A DNA stretch of 64,000 bases from Rhodopirellula bahusiensis (GCF_002727185.1 NZ_NIZW01000016.1:1-64000); one strand, 5' to 3'; positions 37,645-48,008 are shown, numbered from the stretch's first letter. Notes: generated by a model not told the origin, from the letters alone. Numbers and translations are program-made.

Positions 37645-37684
37645 TTCAATCATTCATAGAAAAGGGAGCGTCAGAAAGTGAAAA

Positions 37685-37737
37685 GCCATTTGGAACTCGG
37701 TTCCAAATGGCAACAACACAGGGAGTCAGACTCCCTG
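37685..37737 (-). repeat. Two tandem perfect hairpins between DUF1559 and the small lipoprotein gene
   Basis: Hairpin 1: GCCATTTGGAA (37685-37695) with TTCCAAATGGC (37701-37711), five-base loop, 11-bp perfect stem. Hairpin 2: CAGGGAGT (37719-37726) with ACTCCCTG (37730-37737), three-base loop. No long T-run follows on the minus strand, so partial termination, RNA processing or 3'-end protection of the DUF1559 mRNA are the likely roles. Confidence 0.85.
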
Positions 37738-37771
37738 AGAAAGGACATTCTTCAATGCAGCAAGAAGGGGA

Positions 37772-38995
37772 CTACTCGAGCGACACAGACTCTTTGTTCC
37801 CACGAGTTCCCAGGCCGCCCCACAATCCATAGGGACTACGTTGGCCGGCGTTGACAGGTCCCGCTTGGCTGTTTCCAGCTTCGATCGAGTCCGTGATGAA
37901 CCTGACCGCTCCGTCGCCCATCAAGACGTGCACTCCACCTTGGTGTCGACTACTGGCGGTGATCGAACCTCCTCCTTCAGTCCATCGGTCCACGCACAGT
38001 TCCGAATTGGGCGGAAGGTTGGTGAACAGCCCTGTTGAAGTTGGCAACGAGATCATCCACATCATTCCCCGATTGTAAATGTCGTTGGGACTGTGCAATG
38101 CACCCGGTCCTGTCGGTGCGGGACAATCGACTCCATCACACCAAAACGAGGGTCGTTGCGGATCGATATGCCCAGTCTGTTCACAAATCGAGACGTTTTG
38201 CTCAACATTATCGAGGGTGCGGTTGAGGGTGGTTCGATTGTCGTTGTCGCCCAGGTCCGTCATCATCTCCCCCATCGCGATGGTGTTCGACAAGCCATCC
38301 AAGACGTCGCGAAATTTCCGATCGGTCCGATGCGTGAACATGCCGCGGGCGTACCGACCTTGAGTGGTCTTGCTGCCCGAGATCACGTCGAATGGACTGC
38401 CTCCCGTGCCATTCCAACGAATCGGCCGAGTAAACGGCGTTCCCTGAAATGCATCACCGAGGCAAAATGCGTAGTTCGAACGACCACCTGCAGGAAGCCC
38501 CACTCCTGGATCGCTGGGACATCGCAACGCCGGCGTTTCAGTCATCCAAGGAATGTATTGGTTGCGTCCTCCATTGATTCGCGGAGCAGGCCCCATGGCA
38601 GGCCATGGCGGTGTTTGAACGCCACCATCCACCCGCTGTTGAGATGGATTGCTGATCATCTCCCACAAACCTTGCTGCTCCATGAATGGAAGCAGTCCAA
38701 CCATCGCACTCAAGGAGCCCGAGTTGTGAGTATTGTACGGCGCCCACGCGTTGGGAGCGTCATCACGCCAAGTGCCGGTCGAGTGCCGTGGTAGTTGATC
38801 ATAAGCAGAGTGATAGTTGTGCATCGCCAAGCCGATCTGCTTGAAGTTGTTGCTACAACTCATCCGCCGTGCTGCTTCACGAGCAGCCTGCACAGCCGGA
38901 AGCAATAGCCCGACCAACACGCCGATAATTGCAATCACGACCAGCAGCTCCACCAAGGTGAAACCACTTGAGCTTCGACATTTCGTCTTCATCAT
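37772..38995 (-). CDS. DUF1559 pseudopilin-like surface protein
   Basis: 407 residues. The N-terminus is a type IV pilin-like prepilin signal: a short basic leader, then GFTLVELLVVIAIIGVLVGLLLPAVQAAREAARR with Glu at +5 of the processing site. The body is the planctomycete DUF1559 (SBP_bac_10) domain with NNFKQIGLAMHNYH near the start, and the closing H-x9-DG signature HVLMGDGAVRFI. Probably a minor or major pseudopilin of a type II/IV-like fibre. AAGGA at 39000-39004 fits ATG 38992 or 38995; the longer frame to 39193 is rejected because it would bury the prepilin signal and overlap the promoter. Confidence 0.92.
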   Translation of the reverse strand: MMKTKCRSSSGFTLVELLVVIAIIGVLVGLLLPAVQAAREAARRMSCSNNFKQIGLAMHNYHSAYDQLPRHSTGTWRDDAPNAWAPYNTHNSGSLSAMVGLLPFMEQQGLWEMISNPSQQRVDGGVQTPPWPAMGPAPRINGGRNQYIPWMTETPALRCPSDPGVGLPAGGRSNYAFCLGDAFQGTPFTRPIRWNGTGGSPFDVISGSKTTQGRYARGMFTHRTDRKFRDVLDGLSNTIAMGEMMTDLGDNDNRTTLNRTLDNVEQNVSICEQTGHIDPQRPSFWCDGVDCPAPTGPGALHSPNDIYNRGMMWMISLPTSTGLFTNLPPNSELCVDRWTEGGGSITASSRHQGGVHVLMGDGAVRFITDSIEAGNSQAGPVNAGQRSPYGLWGGLGTRGNKESVSLE

Positions 38996-39074
38996 TGAGT
39001 CCTTGGGAACATGAATCACGCTTAAAAGACATAGGGCAGGGCCCGGAACGCGGGCATCACCCCCCCTAACAAAG

Positions 39075-39103
39075 ACTATAGAGACGCGAAACCCGAGCGT
39101 CAA
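39075..39103 (-). promoter_or_regulatory. Sigma-70-like promoter of the DUF1559 operon
   Basis: On the minus strand TTGACG (39103-39098) and TATAGT (39080-39075) are separated by exactly 17 bases. Both match the bacterial housekeeping consensus in five of six positions. Transcription would begin near 39068, giving a leader of about 70 bases before the DUF1559 start. It is the clearest promoter in the window. Confidence 0.75.
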
Positions 39104-39622
39104 TCTACTCAACATTAACAAGCGACTGCGAAAAACAAAGCATCGTTGAGGGGCGTTTTCCTTCGGAAGGCAGACGCCCCTGCTGCACAGCAAGATTGCC
39201 GAATTACCGTTGAGCAGATGCCAACGGATGACGAAAAGGACAATTCTTCGGCGTGAAATCGGGCGTCAGCACGGGGCCACAAAGCAAGTGCGCAGGTGTC
39301 TTCGGGTACGTAAGCTGTTTGGCGTTGGCCACGACTCCCACGTACAACAGGTGCGAACACCCGAGCGGCTCACGAGGTCAAACCCAGTCGTTCCCGCCAA
39401 CCTACTGAAACACTTCCCACCGATCGAATGCTCCGGCTTAGGAGAGGTTTTGGTGCTCGTCAAACCCACCGACAAACACAGCGAACCACAATAGAACGCT
39501 CGCGGTTTGAGTTCAAAGCACCTTTACCGCCTCAGAAACCAAACGCTCCTAGGTTAGGCTTGCGTCCAATTCGCACGATTAATTGTGAGATGTTCTTCAA
39601 AGCCTGCGAAATGGGGCGATCG
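39104..39622. other. Non-coding interval with one hairpin
   Basis: Roughly 520 bases between the DUF1559 promoter and the end of the glc operon. Apart from the hairpin at 39150-39180, no gene, RNA or repeat could be supported. Short frames on both strands have poor composition and no ribosome-binding site. Confidence 0.45.
39150..39180. repeat. Hairpin GGGGCGT...ACGCCCC with inner CCTT/AAGG stem
   Basis: GGGGCGT (39150-39156) pairs with ACGCCCC (39174-39180), and an inner CCTT (39160-39163) pairs with AAGG (39167-39170). The two stems are separated by asymmetric internal bulges. No T-run follows on either strand. It sits upstream of the DUF1559 promoter and could be a repeat or a cruciform regulatory site. 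Confidence 0.6.
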
Positions 39623-40024
39623 TCACCCCACCAATCGTTCGATGACTGACTGGGCTCGTTTGGCGGCGGGGGTTAGGGCGGGTGACTTGGACTCGGCGAG
39701 TTCTCGCAGGACCTTTGAGGTTGATGGATCGACCTGGTTCAGGCGGCCCAGCATCGTTGCGGTCCAGTAGAGTTGGTCGACCGCCGTCGCGGCCCAGCTC
39801 TGACCATCTTCGCCTTCGTACAAAACCGTCTCGAGCAATCCAGCCATCTCTTCTTCCTCGTCAGCGGTTGGCTCGACCGATCCCGACAGAACTTCACTCG
39901 CCCAAGTCCGCACCTCTTCGTCGTCCGATTGCAACGCGAGCAAGCAGTCGATCGTCTTCCCTTGCACGTTCTCCTGCCGAGCCAACGCTTCCAGCTCGCT
40001 CAAAGACAATTCGTTGAAACTCAT
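39623..40024 (-). CDS. Small helical-repeat (HEAT-like) protein at the end of the glc operon
   Basis: 133 residues, mostly helical: LSLSELEALARQENVQGKTI, CLLALQSDDEEVRTWASEVL, AVDQLYWTATMLGRLNQVD and AAKRAQSVIERLV. The repeat spacing resembles HEAT-type scaffold repeats; no family could be named. ATG 40024 overlaps the glcF stop as ATGA, so it is translated with the glycolate oxidase subunits. A role in assembling or regulating that complex is an inference from position only. Confidence 0.7.
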   Translation of the reverse strand: MSFNELSLSELEALARQENVQGKTIDCLLALQSDDEEVRTWASEVLSGSVEPTADEEEEMAGLLETVLYEGEDGQSWAATAVDQLYWTATMLGRLNQVDPSTSKVLRELAESKSPALTPAAKRAQSVIERLVG

Positions 40025-41361
40025 GGCGATCGTTTCGGTCCAGGGTTGGTTTCGAAGGAGGGCGATTCTTCCAAGCACGCACTCAGAAATTCCATCGTGT
40101 GCATCACTCGAGGTGCTGGGTGCGATTCCGTCGCCATGGAATTCAAATGCGATTGCAACTGCGTCAGACAACCAATGTTGCCGCTGACCACGATCGGGGC
40201 ACCCGTTGCCAAGACCGCTTTCGCTTTTCGGCGGCCGAGCTCATCCGCGGTTTCAGGTTGATCCAAGTTGTAAGTTCCCGCTGAACCACAACACAAGTGT
40301 GCTTCCGCAACATCCACCAACTCCACATCCGGAACCCGGCAGAGCAATTCGCGAGGCTGCAGTCGCACTCCCTGAGCGTTGGCCAAATGACATGCGTCGT
40401 GGTAGGCCACCCGCACGATCGACTCGCCCTCATGCACCAACGCGGGTCGCTTCAGCCGAAGTCGATCCGCATGCTCGCACACAACCACGGAGACGTCCTT
40501 CACCGTCGCGGCCAAAGATGCCGCCTGCGATTCAATGTCAGTGCCTCGTAAAATCATGCCGTACTCTTGCATGCCTGATCCACATCCCGCCGCATTGGTG
40601 ACGATCGCGTCAATCGGTTGTGAATCGCTCGAAAAGACACGCACGTTGTTGCGAGCGAACTTAGCCGCTCGATCACCATCGCCAACGTGCCAAGCCAGCG
40701 AGCCACAACAACTCTGCTCTGGTGGCACCAAGACTTCCAAGCCAATGTGCCGAAGCACCGCGATCGTGGCTTCGTTGATTTCAGGTGCCAGGACTTGTTG
40801 AGCGCAACCAGCAAGCAACGCAACACGCCCAACTTGGTCACCCATTGGTGAGTAGCGAGGCTGCAGCTTCGTCGCAGCGGGCAAGGTCTCCGGCAACAGA
40901 TCCAACATTGGCCGCAAGAACGATGGAACCAGGGCGGAAAACGTTTTGCCAATCTGCCCCATTCGCGCCGCGAAGCGAAATCGTTTGGGGTAGGGCAGGG
41001 TTTGAGCGGTCAGCCATCGCTGCAGCCTCTGCGGCCAAGCAACGGGAATACGATCTCGAACGAGCGAGCGATAGGGGCTGAGCAGGTGCCGGTACGACAC
41101 ACCGGAAGGACATGCGGGCTCGCAAGCCAAACAGCCTAAACAAGCATCCAGGTGAGGCGCAGCCTTGTCTGCCGGCATCGAACCTTCCAACACTTCCTTC
41201 ATCAAAATGATGCGCCCCCGAGGCGAATCCGATTCGCGTTGGAGAACGTCATAGGTCGGGCAAGCCGACAAGCAAAAGCCACAACGAATGCACGTGCTAA
41301 CGGCTTCCGCCATCGCATCGGCATTCGGTCCGGTCGTCTCCAGGGGAATGTTATGCTGCAT
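40021..41361 (-). CDS. glcF: Glycolate oxidase iron-sulfur subunit
   Basis: 446 residues. Two [4Fe-4S] ferredoxin motifs lie at the N-terminus (CIRCGFCLSACPTY near residue 25 and CLGCLACEPACPSG near 75). Two CCG (cysteine-rich) domains follow, in GCAQQVLAPEIN..EQSCCGSLAWH and YHDACHLANAQG..HLCCGSAG. It passes electrons from the GlcD/E flavoprotein during oxidation of glycolate to glyoxylate at the membrane. ATG 41361 lies 5 bases after the glcE stop; the longer frame to 41424 would overlap glcE and is not preferred. Confidence 0.93.
   Translation of the reverse strand: MQHNIPLETTGPNADAMAEAVSTCIRCGFCLSACPTYDVLQRESDSPRGRIILMKEVLEGSMPADKAAPHLDACLGCLACEPACPSGVSYRHLLSPYRSLVRDRIPVAWPQRLQRWLTAQTLPYPKRFRFAARMGQIGKTFSALVPSFLRPMLDLLPETLPAATKLQPRYSPMGDQVGRVALLAGCAQQVLAPEINEATIAVLRHIGLEVLVPPEQSCCGSLAWHVGDGDRAAKFARNNVRVFSSDSQPIDAIVTNAAGCGSGMQEYGMILRGTDIESQAASLAATVKDVSVVVCEHADRLRLKRPALVHEGESIVRVAYHDACHLANAQGVRLQPRELLCRVPDVELVDVAEAHLCCGSAGTYNLDQPETADELGRRKAKAVLATGAPIVVSGNIGCLTQLQSHLNSMATESHPAPRVMHTMEFLSACLEESPSFETNPGPKRSP
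40988..41000 (+). other. Overlapping pair of KOPS-like octamers
   Basis: GGGTAGGG (40988-40995) overlaps GGGCAGGG (40993-41000). Both fit GGGNAGGG and read on the plus strand, antisense to glcF. They are the densest point of a set of twelve same-direction octamers across the window. Confidence 0.5.
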
Positions 41362-41366
41362 GGTCT

Positions 41367-42587
41367 TCAGGCTCCCGAGCGTACAAAGTGCATTGGCTCG
41401 CCAAACTGAAATGGTGCAAAGCATCGTTGAGGATCGATCGCCTTTGCCACTCGAACAACCACTTCATCGTGCCGCCACATCCCAATTTGCGTTCCCCGCG
41501 CTGTGGCGTCATTGGCATCGAGCACCAAGCCAGCCAAACCATGCTCGACCAACCAAGAATCCAACAGGACCAAGTCGCCTGAACCGGTGACAAACATCAC
41601 ATTGCCAGCCAAGCCGAAGTGGAACCTCCATCCAAGTTCAGACAACTGCTTCGGAAACGACTGGACGATGGTTTCGATTTGCCGCGGGGTCATCGGAATG
41701 CGAACGGAGACTTCTCCTTCGACGTGCAGCAGTTTGGACCATGACTTCTCAGCATGCTCTTCCGACAACTTACGCGTCTCGGTCTCGCCGACAATGTTCT
41801 TGACGCGATCCATGATGGACTCGGCCACCGACTGAGGCCCGGGCACTCGCAACACGATGCACCAGTCATCTGGGTCAGTCATTCCCGGTTGGCACAATTC
41901 AATCGCATCCAGTTCGATCGGCAATCGAGAGAGCGTTTGCATGTGCAAGGTCGCCGTGGCAACGTCGCCGCACTTCACCACCCAAGTTTGTGGCTCGACC
42001 GATTGAGGAAAGACTTTGAAGGTCAATCGCGTGAGCACACCCAATCGCCCAAGGCTTCCGACCATCAGCTTGGGAAAATCAAATCCGGCCGCGTTCTTGA
42101 CGACCGGTGCGCCGGTGTGAACTTCGTTCCCCAAACCATCCAGGAACGAAGCGGCGAGGATGAAATCCCGCAGGCCTCCATATCGCCAGCGTCCGGGACC
42201 ACTCCAACCGGACGCGACGCACCCGCCGATCGTTGCACCCATTTTCGCCCGTGGCGGATCGAACGGCAGGGTTTGACCGTGCTCCGCCAGAGCGGCAATG
42301 ACTTCGTGGAGGGACGTTCCCGAGGCGGCCGAGATGGTGAACTCAGACGGATCGTATTGAAGGATGCCAGCTAGGTTCCGTGTTGAGAAACGCCGTGCAG
42401 AATTCGCTTCGGCATCCGCACTGCTGTTCACGCACGACAAACCAAGCTTGCTGCATCCACCGACCGGAATCAGATGATCTCCGGTCGACGAAGCCTTCCA
42501 ATCTCGAATCAGATCCGCCCAGTGCCGCACTGATTCGGGAGTTTCGATGTCTCCGGGAATTGACGCTGTATTTTCGGAGTCACTCAC
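41367..42587 (-). CDS. glcE: Glycolate oxidase FAD-binding subunit GlcE
   Basis: 406 residues with the PCMH/FAD_binding_4 fold. It has an N-terminal GGCSKLGL-like loop, SAASGTSLHEVIAALAEHGQTLPFDPP, and TIGGCVASGWSGPGRWRYGGLRDFIL. A second half resembles the FAD-oxidase C-terminal region and ends in DPQRCFAPFQFGEP. It forms the membrane-associated glycolate oxidase with GlcD and GlcF. The start is GTG 42587, overlapping the glcD stop by eight bases, so translation is coupled. Confidence 0.92.
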   Translation of the reverse strand: MSDSENTASIPGDIETPESVRHWADLIRDWKASSTGDHLIPVGGCSKLGLSCVNSSADAEANSARRFSTRNLAGILQYDPSEFTISAASGTSLHEVIAALAEHGQTLPFDPPRAKMGATIGGCVASGWSGPGRWRYGGLRDFILAASFLDGLGNEVHTGAPVVKNAAGFDFPKLMVGSLGRLGVLTRLTFKVFPQSVEPQTWVVKCGDVATATLHMQTLSRLPIELDAIELCQPGMTDPDDWCIVLRVPGPQSVAESIMDRVKNIVGETETRKLSEEHAEKSWSKLLHVEGEVSVRIPMTPRQIETIVQSFPKQLSELGWRFHFGLAGNVMFVTGSGDLVLLDSWLVEHGLAGLVLDANDATARGTQIGMWRHDEVVVRVAKAIDPQRCFAPFQFGEPMHFVRSGA

Positions 42588-44021
42588 GGAAAATCACCCC
42601 CGCTTTTTCCAGTGGATGCAATCCTGACGTGGACAGGGCAGGGGACTCCGCATCCGGAAACATCTTGCCGCGATTGCAGATTTCGTGCGGGTCCATTTCC
42701 GCTCGCACACGGTGCATCAAGTCGATCGTGGGCTCATCAAACATTTCGGCGAAGACACCGCGTTTCTCGATCCCTACTCCGTGTTCGCCCGTGATTGAAC
42801 CGCCCATTTCGATGCACAACCGCAGAATCGAATGAGCAAAGTCATTGGCTTTGTCGAAGGCACCGGGAATCTTTCCGTCGTACATGATCAGCGGGTGCAA
42901 GTTGCCATCGCCGGCATGAAAAACATTCGCGACGGGAACACCACATTCACGACTCATCGACTCAATTCGTTCGAGGGCTTCGCCCAAGCAACGCCGCGGA
43001 ACGACGCCATCCTGAACGATGAAGTCAGGGCTCAATCGACCGGCCGCCGAGAACACCGACTTGCGTCCCTTCCAAATCGCCAGTCGTTCGGCATCGTTCG
43101 CAGCGATCTCGACCGCGGACGGCTGAGTACCGGCGATCACCTTCGCCAAGGTTTCCTTTTCCATCGCAACGCGTTCCGCCGAACCTTCCAGCTCGACGAT
43201 CAACACGCTGTTTGCGTTCTTGGGATAACCACACGCCACGGCGGCTTCGGCGGCACGAATCGACATCGCATCCATGATCTCCATCGCACCAGGCAACAAA
43301 TTCGCGGCGATGATCGCACCAACCGCATTCCCCGCCGCGCGGATGTCGTCGTATCCAACCAAGACGGTATGAAAGACTTCCGGCAGTGGCAGCAATCGCA
43401 AGGTCGCTTGCAGGGCGATCCCCAACATACCTTCGTTGCCACAAATGAAACCGGTGGAATCCGGACCGGCATGCTCCAATGACGATCCACCGATGCTGGT
43501 CACAGTTCCATCACCGAGCACCACATCCATCGCCAGCGTGTGCCCGGCGGTCATGCCGTATTTTAGGCAGTGTGCTCCACCGGAATTGAACGCGATGTTG
43601 CCACCGATCGTGCACACAGATTGGCTGGAAGGGTCCGGTGCGAAGTACAGCCCATGAGGCCGAGCGGCTTGAGAAACAGCGAGGTTCACAACGCCACATT
43701 GAACCGCCGCGGTTCGTTCCACTGGATCAACGTGCAGGATCCGGTTCAGCCGATTCAGCGCGATCACGATTCCGTCGCGGTGCGGCATGGCACCACCGGA
43801 AAGCCCCGTGCCGCTGCCTCGAGCGACCACCGGCACGTGGTGTTCGTAGCACCAACGCACCGCGGACACGACCTCGTCGGCGGTCTCGGGAAAGACCACC
43901 CCGCGAGGCCGGGCGGTGTAAGCGAGCAACCCGTCTGATTCAAAAGCTGCCTGCGCTGCCGGATCGGTACGAAACCGATCCGCGGGAAACAGCTCTGCTA
44001 AACCAGTCAGGTCGCTGGGTC

Positions 44022-44025
<4 letters not shown>
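42580..44025 (-). CDS. glcD: Glycolate oxidase catalytic subunit GlcD
   Basis: 481 residues, the usual length. The FAD_binding_4 domain (about 40-180) carries [21 protein letters not shown] and [18 protein letters not shown]. The FAD-oxidase C-terminal domain has [28 protein letters not shown] and a final [14 protein letters not shown]. It oxidises glycolate (or D-lactate) at FAD and hands electrons to GlcF. The start is GTG 44025, overlapping the preceding dehydrogenase stop as GTGA. It is the first glc gene of the operon order Gfo, glcD, glcE, glcF, HEAT-like. Confidence 0.93.
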
Positions 44026-45155
<1,130 letters not shown>

Positions 45156-45337
45156 TCGTCGATGTGGGGAAAAGAGGAGATTGATTGAATGTTGCTGGAA
45201 AGCAGGTGCCCGTCTGCCGCCATGTCTGACGTTACAGAAGGGCTATTCATTTGATTAAGCGGAAGGGGCCTCGTAGCGGTACGACGCGAGCCGTCCAATT
45301 TCGACGTGCCGCCAGTTGATTCACTGACGTCGCCGAA

Positions 45338-46393
45338 TCACTCGTTCCATCCGTGAGCATCCTGAACGCTCAGCATCGCAGCCAAGATATCGTTCCAGGT
45401 TTCAGGTTTGTGCATGACGTCGTTGGGGAACATGCAACCGTCCCAGCAAATGTGTTTGCAGGTCTGCAACACGTCGCCGTGCTCGTCACGCAGCCAGTGG
45501 CCCGCGTCCGTGGCGATGTCCAATTTGCCATTGGGATCGTTTGGCAAACAGTGGCGTCCCGTTTTGTCGTGGCTGCCGGTTCCGTGCACGGTCGCATCGT
45601 TTTGTGCGACGTGGAAATCGATCGTCCAAGGTCGCAACGCATGCGTCAGTTCTTTCAGAGCCGCGGCCTTCTTCTCTTTGTCCGCCCAGTCGAAATCTTG
45701 TGGAAGGATCGCATCTTCGGGAGCGTTGTAGCCCAGCAAGTACAACAACGTGTGAGCCATGTCGGCTTGGAAACCAAATCGTTCGGGATGACCGACGCGT
45801 TCGAGCAAGTCGACCATCTTCTTCCAAGACTGCATGCCGCCCCAGCAGATTTCGCCTTCGGCAGCGAGACGTTCGTCGTACTCTTCGGCGATGTCCGACG
45901 CAGCTTTGAACGTGTCAGCAATCTTGCTCTGGTTGGCCTCGGGATCTTTCACCCAATCGGCCACACCCATCGCACTGTCCAAGCGAATGCAACCGTGAGG
46001 TCGAACGCCGAGTTCGCGAAGTTTCTTGCCGATCTCACATCCCTTGCGAACTTGTTTCAAGAACGCTTCGACTTCTTCGGGACTGCCGCCCGCGCTGCCG
46101 CCGCCGGTGGGTTCCCAAACCGGAGCAACCACGGTTCCGATGTCCAACGATCGGCTACGGACTTTCTCGGCCAAGGCTTCCAGTTCCGCGTCATCCGCGT
46201 CGATGGAAACATGAGGCGAGAACAAGAACAAATCGACTCCATCAAATTTCCGACCGTCCACTTCCGCCGCAGCGGTCAGGTCAAGCATTTCGTCCAAAGG
46301 GATGACGGGGTTGGCATCGTCATCGCCCTTGCCGACCACTCCGGGCCAAGCAGCGTTGTGCAGTTTCGGATACGAGTTCGGGTGCTGGCTCAT
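45338..46393 (-). CDS. Xylose isomerase-like TIM-barrel (sugar phosphate isomerase/epimerase)
   Basis: 351 residues, AP-endonuclease-2/TIM-barrel superfamily. Barrel strands and metal-ligand candidates appear in FDGVDLFLFSPHVSID, IGTVVAPVWEPTGGGS, EGEICWGGMQSW, FGFQADMAHTLLYLLG, and TIDFHVAQNDATVHGTGSHDKTG. Substrate unknown. It lies 182 bases upstream of the Gfo/Idh/MocA gene on the same strand; such pairs are frequent in planctomycete sugar catabolism. No export signal. Confidence 0.85.
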   Translation of the reverse strand: MSQHPNSYPKLHNAAWPGVVGKGDDDANPVIPLDEMLDLTAAAEVDGRKFDGVDLFLFSPHVSIDADDAELEALAEKVRSRSLDIGTVVAPVWEPTGGGSAGGSPEEVEAFLKQVRKGCEIGKKLRELGVRPHGCIRLDSAMGVADWVKDPEANQSKIADTFKAASDIAEEYDERLAAEGEICWGGMQSWKKMVDLLERVGHPERFGFQADMAHTLLYLLGYNAPEDAILPQDFDWADKEKKAAALKELTHALRPWTIDFHVAQNDATVHGTGSHDKTGRHCLPNDPNGKLDIATDAGHWLRDEHGDVLQTCKHICWDGCMFPNDVMHKPETWNDILAAMLSVQDAHGWNE

Positions 46394-46758
46394 CGTCGGG
46401 AAGTGCCTTTGAACAGAGTGGTATCGAGGTCAGGTTGAATCGCAAGTTTAGACGGGAAGTATCGGCCGAATCACCTGGGTGCCTGAAGCGGCTTTTGCGT
46501 GAATGGGGCGTGGGATTTCTTCTTTCCCGCGTCAATAGGGTGGACATTGGGACCGCTCGTTGCAAGAACCCTTCACGGATCCATCGACTTCGCCAGTCGT
46601 TCAAGTCGCCCCGAGACACAAATCGCCACAGCGTCCAAGACGATTGACCGTCAACGCTCGCTATGGCTGAAAGCGGTTTCGAGCCGAAGGCAGACGTGAA
46701 TCCAGACGAATTCGGGTGGCGCAAAATTCACCGAGAAGGATCGCTTCCGTTGTTATCA
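46394..46758. other. Intergenic region between the TIM-barrel and WXG100-like genes
   Basis: About 365 bases. It should contain the promoter of the TIM-barrel gene and the 3' end of the WXG100-like transcript. No hairpin, repeat or small gene could be supported. Confidence 0.4.
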
Positions 46759-47028
46759 TCAACGCCCGAGGTAGGCATCCAACTGGTCCGCCTTCCGCAT
46801 CAGATACGGCACGTGCTCGTCCGTGGCTTGCACCAATCGCTGGAGCTGCCGCAGTTGATCCTGAAATTCCTGATTGAATTTTCGTTGCTGTTCATCCCGC
46901 CAGCTCTGCTCCAACTGGTTCATCTGCGCGGACAGCCCCGTGCCGCGTTGTCGCAACTCTTCAGCAAATCGAGCCAATTGCGACGCGAACTGGCGGATTT
47001 GATCGGGGTCACCAATAGCTTGATTCAT
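46759..47028 (-). CDS. WXG100-like small helical protein
   Basis: 89 residues, predicted helix-turn-helix hairpin. Helix 1 is IRQFASQLARFAEELRQRG, the central turn region is NQLEQSWRDEQQRKF with the Trp at the WXG position, and helix 2 is FQDQLRQLQRLVQATDEH. Size and layout match ESAT-6/WXG100 proteins, although Gly is replaced by Asp (W-R-D). Known family members are type VII secretion substrates or chaperones; no secretion ATPase is in this window. ATG 47028 overlaps the TPR-gene stop as ATGA, so the pair is co-translated. Confidence 0.65.
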   Translation of the reverse strand: MNQAIGDPDQIRQFASQLARFAEELRQRGTGLSAQMNQLEQSWRDEQQRKFNQEFQDQLRQLQRLVQATDEHVPYLMRKADQLDAYLGR

Positions 47029-47729
47029 GGAATCGCCTGAAGAGATTGTTGATAAAACTGCAAACTCGCGTTGAGTCCATGCCGTTCGGCCAAGTCGATC
47101 AGCAACTTCAGCGCCGCCGATCGAGTTTTCGCGGGACCGATGACCGCTCGGCGAATCGACGCCTGACGCAACGATTTCATCGCCGCCATGTCTTTGCTGA
47201 GCAACAACTGGCAACGCCCAGTCAGCAAGTAGGCTCCTGGCGAATGCGTTTCCGAATCCAACAAAGGTTCCAACTCGTCGATTGCTTCGTCGTACCGTTC
47301 AAGGTCGTACAAGGCTTCACCAAGGACCATGTGCAGATACGTCAACGAAGGATCGCGACCCAGCCGGGCTCGGCAAACCTTGAGGCGACAGTTCCCCCAA
47401 TCTGTGGTCGCTCGCTCCAATTCATGATCCACGGATGAATTGCCCAATCGAGCCGCCAGGTCACGGACTTCGACCAACTGTTGAACGGATCTCGCCAATT
47501 GGGCTTCTTCCAGTTCCCACACCAACGCAGCATCATCAGGAAATGTTTCGTGAGCCTGGCTCAGAATCTTGGCGGCCTGCAATGGCCGATTTTCTTCTCG
47601 GTAGATCGACGCCAATTCCAGATACCCGTCGCGATCCGTGGGACAGGTTTTCAGGTGATGCTCAAGTTGTTGTCGGCGCGTCGGTCCGGCTGTCGTCTCG
47701 CTTCCTTCGTTGGTGGGAACAGCGGTCAT
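47025..47729 (-). CDS. Tetratricopeptide-repeat protein
   Basis: 234 residues without a signal peptide. TPR helices include GYLELASIYREENRPLQAAKIL, ALVWELEEAQLARSVQQLVEV and YLHMVLGEALYDLERYDEAID, followed by LEPLLDSETHSPGAYLLTGRC. Cytosolic protein-interaction scaffold. Its stop overlaps the start of the WXG100-like gene, suggesting that it handles or regulates that small protein. Divergent from the DUF1592 gene. Confidence 0.85.
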   Translation of the reverse strand: MTAVPTNEGSETTAGPTRRQQLEHHLKTCPTDRDGYLELASIYREENRPLQAAKILSQAHETFPDDAALVWELEEAQLARSVQQLVEVRDLAARLGNSSVDHELERATTDWGNCRLKVCRARLGRDPSLTYLHMVLGEALYDLERYDEAIDELEPLLDSETHSPGAYLLTGRCQLLLSKDMAAMKSLRQASIRRAVIGPAKTRSAALKLLIDLAERHGLNASLQFYQQSLQAIP

Positions 47730-48008
47730 GGGAAACGCTCACGGGATGAGAATCATGAAGCAGGGCGTGCGTCAGCGGATCGATGTTGAGCCGGGACTGA
47801 CTGTGCCAGAGGAGGCCATTCAGTATGGATGACTCGGGCGTAGATTGCAAAATTGCCGACCCCCAGTTTGGTTTGCCGGTTTGTTCACGACGTCGATGGG
47901 CTATCATGGGCACAATCGTTCGTCGATCGCCTCGACCTCGATCATCCCGCCGCGGTTCTCCCGCACCCCATGCCCCGATTCGCGTTCCCTCCTAACCTCA
48001 ACGCGGCC

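Noticed and set aside
39104..39622. Short frames on both strands between DUF1559 and the glc operon
   Set aside because: No ribosome-binding sites, no signal peptide or domain, and frames overlap the promoter or hairpin.
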